A stretch of 5,529 bases of DNA from the NCBI GenBank assembly GCA_002167525.1, contig NHDV01000007.1:172774-178302 (forward strand), given 5' to 3'. Position numbers and translations under genes: made by a program. Position 1 is the first letter of the stretch; each line of letters opens with the position of its first letter. Origin of the DNA: Flavobacteriaceae bacterium TMED68 (GTDB lineage: Bacteria; Bacteroidota; Bacteroidia; Flavobacteriales; Flavobacteriaceae). Of the stretch, positions 1 to 4,994 are shown one piece after another. The notes under the pieces are model-generated. The model was given only the letters and a program-made list of their open reading frames with translations, searched no databases and was not told the origin of the DNA.

Positions 1-135
1 GTAGAAGCCCTTAATCACTTAGATATACCTGTGGTAATGGGATCAGTCTTATTCATAGCATTTATATTTATAATAATTAATATTGTTGTCGATTTAATAT
101 ATATTTATCTAGATCCAAGAATTAAAATTGATTAA
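1..135 (+). CDS. ABC transporter permease, DppB/OppB type (3' end only)
   Basis: Only the C-terminal 44 codons are present; the gene begins before the window and stops with TAA at 133-135. The translation holds a short loop (DIPVVMG), then one long hydrophobic stretch (about residues 11-37 of the fragment, VLFIAFIFIIINIVVDLIYI) and ends in YLDPRIKID. An ending of the form 'ADxxYxxxDPRI' after the last membrane helix is the typical C-terminus of inner-membrane permease subunits of peptide/nickel ABC importers (BPD_transp_1 superfamily, DppB/OppB group), which pair with a second permease and two ATPases. The substrate cannot be judged from this fragment. The stop lies 3 bases before the tpiA start, so the two genes are probably co-transcribed. 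The family call is fairly sure, the specific transporter unknown. Confidence 0.8.
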   Translation, partial: VEALNHLDIPVVMGSVLFIAFIFIIINIVVDLIYIYLDPRIKID

Positions 136-138
136 TAT

Positions 139-888
139 ATGAGAGATAAAATTGTTGCTGGAAACTGGAAAATGAATAAAGATTTTAAAGAAACTGAAAA
201 AATGTTAGCACATTTAAAATCTTATTCTGAGCCCCCAGACATAAAAATCATGATCGCTCCATCTTTTACCCAACTTTATCAGTCAGTTCAATCACTAAAA
301 TCCACAAATATTTCAGTAGTTGCACAAAATATAGGTATAGCACAATCTGGTGCCTATACAGGAGAAGTATCTCCAAAAATGCTTCAGGGAATCGGAGTTA
401 ATACAGTCATAATAGGACACTCTGAAAGGCGAAATATTTTTCAAGAGGACGATGCCTTTCTGACAAAAAAAATTAAAATTGCAATAGAATCAAACATTAG
501 AGTAATTTTTTGCCTTGGTGAAAAATTAGAGGATAGAATATCAAATAATCATTTTGAAATTGTAGCAGAGCAGCTTAAAAGAACACTTTTCAATTTTTCA
601 AAGGAGAGCATGAAGAACATTATATTGGCATATGAACCTATTTGGGCAATAGGTACTGGAGAAACTGCGACAGCAGCACAAGCTCAAGAGATGCATTTTT
701 ACATTAGAAATTTGATATCCTCACGTTTTAATTCAAAACTTGCTAATAATGTTTCTATATTATATGGAGGTAGTGTCAAACCTAATAATGCAAAAGAAAT
801 TTTTAGTGAATCTGATGTTGATGGAGGATTAATAGGAGGTGCATCCTTAAACGCTGAAGATTTTATGAAAATTGCAAATTCATTTTAA
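139..888 (+). CDS. tpiA: Triose-phosphate isomerase
   Basis: Cytosolic glycolytic and gluconeogenic enzyme that interconverts dihydroxyacetone phosphate and glyceraldehyde 3-phosphate; normally a dimer of TIM barrels. The 249-residue length is standard. All key residues are visible: N9 and K11 in AGNWKMN, catalytic H94 in IIGHSERR with E96 just after it, C125 in the IFCLGE strand, catalytic base E166 in AYEPIWAIGTG with the flexible loop 6 following, the loop 7 motif YGGSVKP (209-215), and the phosphate-binding GGLIGGASL near residues 229-237. The start ATG at 139 gives the expected N-terminus (MRDKIVAGNWKMN) and sits 3 bases after the upstream permease stop. There is no clear Shine-Dalgarno sequence; the leader is simply AT-rich. 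Nothing in the protein suggests decay. Very sure. Confidence 0.98.
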   Translation: MRDKIVAGNWKMNKDFKETEKMLAHLKSYSEPPDIKIMIAPSFTQLYQSVQSLKSTNISVVAQNIGIAQSGAYTGEVSPKMLQGIGVNTVIIGHSERRNIFQEDDAFLTKKIKIAIESNIRVIFCLGEKLEDRISNNHFEIVAEQLKRTLFNFSKESMKNIILAYEPIWAIGTGETATAAQAQEMHFYIRNLISSRFNSKLANNVSILYGGSVKPNNAKEIFSESDVDGGLIGGASLNAEDFMKIANSF

Positions 889-934
889 TATCCTTAAAAA
901 TTGGTTATTAAGATTTAAGATATTTGATTATAAA

Positions 935-1246
935 ATGAGATACCCTGGTTTATACATTGTAAAGGTTCAAGAATCACCAAAAATTAATCCAGAAGAGCTT
1001 GAAGAGATTGAACTACTAGATGAAAAAAAATTTCAGATAATTCTTTATAATGATGATGTAAACACATTTGAACATGTCATCGATTGTTTAGTTAAAATTT
1101 GTGATCACAACTATCTTCAAGCTGAACAATGTGCGTATATCGTTCATCATTCTGGAAAGTGTTCTGTAAAAACAGGTAGCTTAGATGAATTGGTCCCTAA
1201 ATGTAAAGCTCTCCTAGAGGAAGGCCTTAGTGCAGAAGTTGTTTAA
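935..1246 (+). CDS. clpS: ATP-dependent Clp protease adaptor ClpS
   Basis: Small adaptor that binds proteins with destabilising N-terminal residues and delivers them to the AAA+ unfoldase of the Clp protease (ClpA or ClpC type). With this start the protein is 103 residues: a charged, flexible N-terminal arm (about 1-32) followed by the ClpS core. The N-degron pocket is intact: N39-D40-D41 in LYNDDVNTFEHVI, F45 at the gatekeeper position (Met in E. coli), and H71 in IVHHSGK. The C-terminal LLEEGLSAEVV is typical of Bacteroidota ClpS. I chose ATG 935 because the frame's earlier ATG (872) overlaps tpiA by 17 bases and would add 21 residues (many hydrophobic or basic) that do not resemble ClpS; residues 2-9 of the chosen form are also unlike the family, but no later ATG, GTG or TTG occurs before the core. 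The spacer from tpiA is 46 bases, so it is likely in the same transcript. Confidence 0.93.
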   Translation: MRYPGLYIVKVQESPKINPEELEEIELLDEKKFQIILYNDDVNTFEHVIDCLVKICDHNYLQAEQCAYIVHHSGKCSVKTGSLDELVPKCKALLEEGLSAEVV

Positions 1247-1260
1247 GGTTTAATTTTTTT
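1222..1260 (+). terminator. Possible weak intrinsic terminator at end of clpS
   Basis: The last codons and stop of clpS can fold: bases 1222-1230 (AGGCCTTAG) pair with 1243-1251 (TTAAGGTTT) through six Watson-Crick and three G-U pairs around a 12-base loop, and a run of seven T (1254-1260) follows after AA. The stem is weak and partly inside coding sequence, so this is a tentative call. It fits the idea that the tpiA-clpS transcript ends before the peroxidase operon, which lies after a 112-base gap. Confidence 0.3.
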
Positions 1261-1261
1261 C

Positions 1262-1320
1262 TTTGCACAAAATAATCGTAATTTGCAAAAATTAAATTGA
1301 TTTTGAAAAGAAATTTTGCA
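1262..1320 (+). promoter_or_regulatory. Upstream region of peroxidase operon with three TTTGCA copies
   Basis: This gap between clpS and the peroxidase gene is the only place where an operon promoter could sit. TTTGCA occurs at 1262-1267, 1282-1287 and 1315-1320; the middle copy extends to the perfect 8-base palindrome TTTGCAAA (1282-1289), and TGCAAAA at 1284-1290 is an inverted repeat of TTTTGCA at 1314-1320. TTTG is also the Bacteroidota -33 motif. The best -7 candidate is TAATTTG at 1279-1285, one base short of the TAnnTTTG consensus and poorly spaced (13 bases) from the TTTG at 1262, so no firm promoter can be assigned. The hexamers could be operator sites; this is inference only. Confidence 0.25.
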
Positions 1321-1334
1321 TCAGAAATTTCCCA

Positions 1335-1350
1335 AATCATTTTGATGATT
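1335..1350 (+). other. Small hairpin in the leader just before the peroxidase start
   Basis: AATCAT (1335-1340), loop TTTG (1341-1344) and ATGATT (1345-1350) form a perfect 6-bp, 4-base-loop hairpin. It is followed directly by nine A whose last base is the A of the start codon ATG 1359. It is not an intrinsic terminator on either strand, because no T run follows it. It may only be a chance AT-rich repeat, or it may present the A-rich leader to ribosomes. Confidence 0.3.
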
Positions 1351-1358
1351 AAAAAAAA

Positions 1359-1916
1359 ATGAAAATGAAGTATAGAAATTTAATTATCACACTATTTATG
1401 ATTGCCTTACTTAAAACAACAGCCCAAAAAAATATAGATACTACAATTTATCAGTTCAAAGTTGAGAATATTGAAGGAGAGGAATTTAATTTTGATTCTC
1501 TTCGGGGGAAAAAGATCATGATTGTTAATACTGCATCCAAATGTGGTCTGACACCTCAATATAAAAAACTACAATCTCTTTTTGAAAGGTATAAAGGGGA
1601 GAATTTTGTTATTGTAGGTTTTCCAGCAAACAACTTTTTATTTCAAGAACCAGGGACCAATGATGAAATATCAGAGTTTTGTGAAAAAAATTACGGTGTT
1701 ACGTTTCCGATGATGAGTAAAATATCGGTTAAGGGTAAGACTATGCATCCATTGTACCAATTCTTGACAGAACAGACAAAAAATGGTGTAATTAGCTCAA
1801 GAGTGTCATGGAATTTTCAAAAATATCTAATAAATGAAGATGGAAAATTGGCTAAAGTAATCTCCCCCAGGACTCAACCTGATGATCCTACAATATTATC
1901 ATGGATAGAAAACTAA
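1359..1916 (+). CDS. Exported glutathione-peroxidase-family thiol peroxidase (Cys type)
   Basis: Reduces hydrogen peroxide and organic hydroperoxides using an active-site cysteine. Of 185 residues, the first 22-23 form a signal peptide: basic MKMKYRN, hydrophobic LIITLFMIALL, then TTAQ with likely cleavage near A22/Q23, so the enzyme should act in the periplasm. The thioredoxin-fold GPx domain follows (about 29-183). Visible motifs are the peroxidatic C62 in NTASKCGLTPQY, Q96 in GFPANNFLFQEPG, and W151-N152 in SWNF: the complete C-Q-W-N catalytic set. C108 in SEFCEKNYGVTFP is placed like the resolving cysteine of the thioredoxin-dependent and BtuE-like GPx enzymes. The third family cysteine (GFPCNQF) is alanine here (A90). 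The codon for C62 is TGT, so it is not a selenoprotein. ATG 1365 is an alternative start two codons in. It leads the gene run to 4768; its end overlaps the likely start (1901) of the next gene. Confidence 0.93.
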   Translation: MKMKYRNLIITLFMIALLKTTAQKNIDTTIYQFKVENIEGEEFNFDSLRGKKIMIVNTASKCGLTPQYKKLQSLFERYKGENFVIVGFPANNFLFQEPGTNDEISEFCEKNYGVTFPMMSKISVKGKTMHPLYQFLTEQTKNGVISSRVSWNFQKYLINEDGKLAKVISPRTQPDDPTILSWIEN

Positions 1917-2007
1917 TAAAAAAAAAAAAGGAAATCTTAAAACCCAATGTGTTCATGCTGGTGAGTTAGTTGACAATGTCAATGGTGGTTCTATTTCACC
2001 CCTTTAT
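1901..2007 (+). other. Out-of-frame 5' part of the PLP enzyme gene, with A12 frameshift site
   Basis: In the frame of the downstream PLP enzyme, bases 1930-2007 read KGNLKTQCVHAGE (with the last A-run codon) followed by LVDNVNGGSISPLY, which is the conserved N-terminus of the Cys/Met PLP-enzyme family directly joined to MATSYKF. That frame has no ATG, GTG or TTG between its stop at 1906-1908 and ATG 2008. ATG 1901, which overlaps the end of the peroxidase gene by 16 bases, opens MDRKLIKKKK in the frame one base off. The frames meet in a run of 12 A (1918-1929) followed by GG. One extra A, or a -1 slip on A-AAA-AAG (1924-1930), joins them to give about 388 residues, the usual family length. 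Whether this is a sequencing error, a mutation or real slippage cannot be told from the sequence. Confidence 0.8.
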
Positions 2008-3066
2008 ATGGCCACTTCATATAAATTTAATGATGTTAAAGTAAATAGATATCCGCGCTATTTTAATACACCAAATCAAAAAGGTCTAGCAGACAAAATT
2101 GCTGCACTTGAAAATGCTGAAACTGCAATTGTATTTAGCTCAGGTATGGCCGCAATAAGTACTTCTATTTTATCAAATTTAAAAATAGGAGACCATATTA
2201 TTCTTCAAAACGATTTATATGGCGGAACAAGGAATTTTATAAAAACTGAATTGCCAAAATTTGGAATTGAATTTAGCTTTACATATGGTACTTCTTCTAA
2301 AGACTTTGAGAAAGAAATAAGAAAAAACACTAAAATCATTTATATCGAAACACCCAGTAATCCCAAACTGAAAATAATTGATTTAAAATCTATAAGTGAT
2401 TTAGCAAAATGCAATAGTATCTTAACGATTATAGATAATACTTTTGCTAGCCCAGTAAATCAAAATCCTATAGAATTTGGAATTGATATTGTTATCCATA
2501 GCGCCACTAAGTATTTAGGTGGACATAGTGACATATCTGCTGGTGCTATTGTTGGCTCTGAGGAAATTATTAAAAACATTTCTGCTAGTGCTAAAAATTT
2601 TGGTGGAAACTTGAGTGATTATACTGTTTGGCTTCTTGAAAGAAGCATAAAAACGCTTTACCTTCGAGTTAAAGAGCAAAATAAGAATGCATTACAGATT
2701 GCGGATTTCCTTGAAAATGAAATCTTGATAGATAAGGTTTATTACCCAGGTTTAGTATCACATCCAAGCCACGAATTAGCAAAAAAGCAGATGAAAGGTT
2801 TTGGCGGTATGTTGTCTTTTGACTTATCATCAAAAATCGATTGTAAAAAATTCCTTTTAGGACTTAAGCTTATTAAGCCAACTATGAGTTTAGCAGGAAT
2901 TGAGACAACAGCTTTAAGCCCAAAACTTACATCACATTCTTTACTAACAGATGAAGAACGAATTGAACAGGGAATAAATGATCAAATGGTTAGATTATCT
3001 GCTGGTATTGAAGATTACGAAGATTTAAAAGATGATATTATACAATCCATTAAAAGACAAATTTAA
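2008..3066 (+). CDS. Cys/Met-metabolism PLP enzyme (trans-sulfuration family)
   Basis: Fold-type I PLP enzyme of the cystathionine gamma-synthase / gamma-lyase / methionine gamma-lyase family, cytosolic, usually a tetramer. Numbering from ATG 2008: Y15 and R17 in RYPRYFNTPNQ (the YxR that binds the neighbour's PLP phosphate), the phosphate loop SSGMAA (44-49), Y71 in DLYGGT, E114-TPSNP, D143 in IIDNTFASP (pairs with the pyridine nitrogen), Schiff-base K168 in HSATKYLGGHSD, SLAGIETT near 295-302, and RLSAGIED near the C-terminus with the carboxylate-binding arginine. This frame gives only 352 residues and lacks the conserved start (QCVHAGE...SISPLY), which is encoded upstream but reachable only through the A12 frame change at 1918-1929, so the real protein is probably about 388 residues from ATG 1901. 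The substrate (gamma-synthase or lyase) cannot be settled by sequence alone. Its TAA overlaps the bshB1 ATG by one base. Confidence 0.93.
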   Translation: MATSYKFNDVKVNRYPRYFNTPNQKGLADKIAALENAETAIVFSSGMAAISTSILSNLKIGDHIILQNDLYGGTRNFIKTELPKFGIEFSFTYGTSSKDFEKEIRKNTKIIYIETPSNPKLKIIDLKSISDLAKCNSILTIIDNTFASPVNQNPIEFGIDIVIHSATKYLGGHSDISAGAIVGSEEIIKNISASAKNFGGNLSDYTVWLLERSIKTLYLRVKEQNKNALQIADFLENEILIDKVYYPGLVSHPSHELAKKQMKGFGGMLSFDLSSKIDCKKFLLGLKLIKPTMSLAGIETTALSPKLTSHSLLTDEERIEQGINDQMVRLSAGIEDYEDLKDDIIQSIKRQI

Positions 3067-3788
3067 TGAAAGTTGATATTTTAGCTTTTGGTGCTCATCC
3101 AGATGATGTAGAGCTTGGATGTGGAGGTACAATTGCTTTATCTGTTGCTCAAGGGAGAAAGGTAGCAATTGTAGATTTAACTCAAGGCGAATTAGGTACT
3201 AGGGGAGATGTACAAACTAGAAAAAATGAAGCTAAAAGAGCATCAGAAATCCTTAATATATATAATCGAGAAAATATAGAACTTCAAGACGGCTTTTTTG
3301 AAAATAATTTGAAAAATCAACTTGTTTTAATTGAAAAAATTAGAAATTACCAACCAAACATTGTTTTATGTAATTCTAGAAAAGATAGGCATATTGATCA
3401 TGGTAGAGCAAATCAGCTAGTCAATGACTCTTGCTTTTTGAGTGGTTTAAATAAAATAGATACATTTGATCAAGATGGAAAAAATCAGTTATCCTGGCGA
3501 CCACATCTTATTTTAGAGTATATACAGTGGAATGAAGTTAAACCAGATATAGTAATAAATATTACTGGATACTTGGAGAAAAAAATTGAAGCAGTTAAAG
3601 CTTATAAAAGTCAATTATTTGATTCAAAGAATAACGAAAATAACACACCAATAAGTACTGAAAACTTTTTAAATAGCGTAAAGTATCGTGCGCAAAATCT
3701 AGGAAGATTAATTGGTGCTGAAGCGGGTGAAGGTTTTACATCTAAACAATTGTTAGCCGTAAAAGAGCTGGACTCTCTAATTAAATGA
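3066..3788 (+). CDS. bshB1: Bacillithiol biosynthesis deacetylase BshB1
   Basis: LmbE/PIG-L-type zinc deacetylase that removes acetyl from GlcNAc-malate to give GlcN-malate, the second step of bacillithiol synthesis, after BshA and before the cysteine-adding BshC; cytosolic. The 240 residues match the family length. The metal site is visible: H11 and D14 in GAHPDDVELGCGG, and H112 in KDRHIDHGRA, with D13 as the likely general base and H109 as the second catalytic histidine. LTQGELGTRG (38-47), the YKSQL segment (about residue 195) and GAEAGEGF near 218-225 are further BshB1 hallmarks. The start ATG at 3066 shares a base with the preceding stop (TAATG), which implies translational coupling with the sulfur amino acid enzyme. 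bshA and bshC are not in the window. A close alternative is another GlcNAc-conjugate deacetylase of the same family, but the match to BshB1 is good. Confidence 0.93.
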   Translation: MKVDILAFGAHPDDVELGCGGTIALSVAQGRKVAIVDLTQGELGTRGDVQTRKNEAKRASEILNIYNRENIELQDGFFENNLKNQLVLIEKIRNYQPNIVLCNSRKDRHIDHGRANQLVNDSCFLSGLNKIDTFDQDGKNQLSWRPHLILEYIQWNEVKPDIVINITGYLEKKIEAVKAYKSQLFDSKNNENNTPISTENFLNSVKYRAQNLGRLIGAEAGEGFTSKQLLAVKELDSLIK

Positions 3789-4768
3789 ACATGCCAAAGA
3801 CCGTTAGATGGGGTATTTTGGGCCTTGGGAGTATTGCAAAAAAATTTGCAGATGATATAAAGTTTGTTCCTGATTGTAAAATTGAAGCAGTTGCCTCCTC
3901 AGACATGGAACGTTCTAAGAATTTTGCCAATATATATAAAGTTAATCGTTTTTATGATAATTATGATGATCTTTTTAAAGACGGAGAAGTTGACATAATT
4001 TATATTGCTTCTCTTAATAATAATCATTACAAATTCTCTGCAAAGGCTTTGAAACATAACAAAGCAGTCTTATGTGAAAAGCCTCTAGCTATAAATGAAT
4101 CACAGGTTAAAAATTTAGTTTACCTTTCGAATGAAAGAGGGGTTTTTCTGATGGAAGCTCTTTGGACAAGATTTAATCCTGTCTTTGATCAACTACTTAA
4201 ATGGATTTCGGAAGGGCAAATTGGAAAAATCAAATATATCTATGCCTCCTTTAGTTTTAAAGGGATAGATAGATCTCATGATTCCAGATTATTCAATCCT
4301 GAAAAAGGTGGAGGCAGTTTACTTGATATAGGTATTTATCCACTTTTTCTTTCTTATCAACTTTTAGGATATCCAATCTCCATTATGTCTGATGCAATAA
4401 AATCAGAAACAGGAGTGGATAAGCAAATGGCAATGATTTTTAGGTACAAAGATTCTCAAGCATTATTATATTCAAGTTTTTCGCATAATGAGGATATGTG
4501 CGCTAAGATTTGTGGTGAAAAAGGTGAAATTTATATCGACTCTAGATGGCACGAATCAAAAACGATAATTCTATCTAATAATAATAAGATCAAAAAAAAA
4601 TTTGAGTTTATTGGTAAGGGTTATGTTTATGAAATAGAGGAATCAAATAAATGCATCAGGGAAAAACGTATTGAATCAAAAAAATGGACACACAAAAACA
4701 GTTTAGATCTTGTTAAGTTAATGGATAAAATAAGAGCACAGAATGATATTTTTTATCCAAATGAATAG
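3785..4768 (+). CDS. Gfo/Idh/MocA family NAD(P)-dependent oxidoreductase
   Basis: Two-domain dehydrogenase of 327 residues, cytosolic by absence of any signal. The N-terminal Rossmann fold has VRWGILGLGSIAKKF (GxGxxA at 13-18), a fold segment ending in IIYIASLNNNHY (71-82) and the catalytic lysine K99 in CEKPLA. The C-terminal GFO_IDH_MocA domain shows EALWTRFNP (124-132) and GGGSLLDIGIYPL (175-187) with D181 and Y185; these last motifs point to the subgroup related to dimeric dihydrodiol dehydrogenase and glucose-fructose oxidoreductase-like enzymes, where Tyr takes the place of the usual His. The substrate, probably a sugar or cyclic diol, cannot be named. The ATG overlaps the bshB1 stop by four bases (ATGA), so it belongs to the same operon; ATG 3791 is an alternative start two codons in. 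No link to bacillithiol chemistry is known to me. Confidence 0.92.
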   Translation: MNMPKTVRWGILGLGSIAKKFADDIKFVPDCKIEAVASSDMERSKNFANIYKVNRFYDNYDDLFKDGEVDIIYIASLNNNHYKFSAKALKHNKAVLCEKPLAINESQVKNLVYLSNERGVFLMEALWTRFNPVFDQLLKWISEGQIGKIKYIYASFSFKGIDRSHDSRLFNPEKGGGSLLDIGIYPLFLSYQLLGYPISIMSDAIKSETGVDKQMAMIFRYKDSQALLYSSFSHNEDMCAKICGEKGEIYIDSRWHESKTIILSNNNKIKKKFEFIGKGYVYEIEESNKCIREKRIESKKWTHKNSLDLVKLMDKIRAQNDIFYPNE

Positions 4769-4786
4769 ATGTCTTTCATATTTAAT

Positions 4787-4820
4787 TTTGACTTGAATGA
4801 AATTTAGTAATGTATATTTG
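4787..4820 (+). promoter_or_regulatory. Bacteroidota-type promoter, distal, upstream of tRNA-His
   Basis: TTTG at 4787-4790 (-33 element) and TATATTTG at 4813-4820 (an exact TAnnTTTG -7 element) are separated by 22 bases, at the long end of the accepted range for the Bacteroidota primary sigma factor. It would start transcription about 40 bases before the tRNA. The match is seen in the sequence; activity is inferred. Confidence 0.5.
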
Positions 4821-4847
4821 ATTTCTATATTTTAATCTAAATTCTAT

Positions 4848-4855
4848 TATATTTG
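4848..4855 (+). promoter_or_regulatory. Bacteroidota -7 element directly before tRNA-His
   Basis: A second exact TAnnTTTG motif (TATATTTG) ends 10 bases before the G-1 of the tRNA, so transcription would begin almost at the mature 5' end. No proper -33 TTTG is found at 17-23 bases upstream; the nearest (4817-4820) is 27 bases away. This closer element is well placed for a tRNA, but the missing -33 motif lowers certainty. Confidence 0.5.
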
Positions 4856-4865
4856 AAACTAAAAT

Positions 4866-4943
4866 GGTGGTTGTAGCTCAGTTGGTTAGAGCGCCTGATT
4901 GTGGTTCAGGAGGTCGTCGGTTCGAGACCGATCTTCCACCCCA
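4866..4943 (+). tRNA. tRNA-His (anticodon GTG, CCA encoded)
   Basis: A full cloverleaf is visible: D arm GCTCAGTTGGTTAGAGC from 4876, anticodon stem CCTGA/TCAGG around loop TTGTGGT with anticodon GTG, variable AGGTC, T arm GTCGG-TTCGAGA-CCGAT (one G-U pair), discriminator C73 and an encoded CCA at 4941-4943. G-1 (4866), the histidine identity element, faces C73 and is encoded. The acceptor stem is odd: 5' GTGGTTG (4867-4873) against 3' CTTCCAC (4933-4939) leaves two adjacent T-T mismatches at pairs 5-68 and 6-67, while the other five pairs are Watson-Crick. No intron or other defect is seen. Confidence 0.96.
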
Positions 4944-4973
4944 AAAAGGGATTCTAAAGAGTCCCTTTTTTTT
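4943..4973 (+). terminator. Strong intrinsic terminator after tRNA-His
   Basis: A 12-bp stem with one G-U pair (4943-4954 with 4959-4970) closes a TAAA loop: five A, GGGA and TTC on the left pair with GAG, TCCC and five T on the right. The T run is eight long (4966-4973). The stem begins on the last A of the encoded CCA, so the terminator is fused directly to the tRNA and its base must be removed in tRNA 3' processing. Confidence 0.9.
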
Positions 4974-4994
4974 GAAAAAATTAACCATAAACAA

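Noticed and set aside
872..934. N-terminal extension of ClpS starting at ATG 872 inside tpiA
   Set aside because: The 21 extra residues are unlike any ClpS arm and the start overlaps tpiA by 17 bases; ATG 935 is closer to the family length.
1535..1550. Selenocysteine at the GPx active site
   Set aside because: The active-site codon is TGT (Cys), there is no in-frame TGA, and the enzyme is complete as a Cys-type peroxidase.
1918..1930. Classical dnaX-style programmed -1 ribosomal frameshift
   Set aside because: The slip heptamer is present, but I find no stem-loop within the usual 5-10 bases downstream and no SD-like stimulator upstream; transcript slippage or a length error is simpler. Kept only as one option in the finding.
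4774..4803. Terminator after the Gfo/Idh/MocA gene from TTTCAT (4774-4779) and ATGAAA (4797-4802)
   Set aside because: The stem is only six AT-rich pairs around a 17-base loop and is followed by just three T, so it does not qualify.
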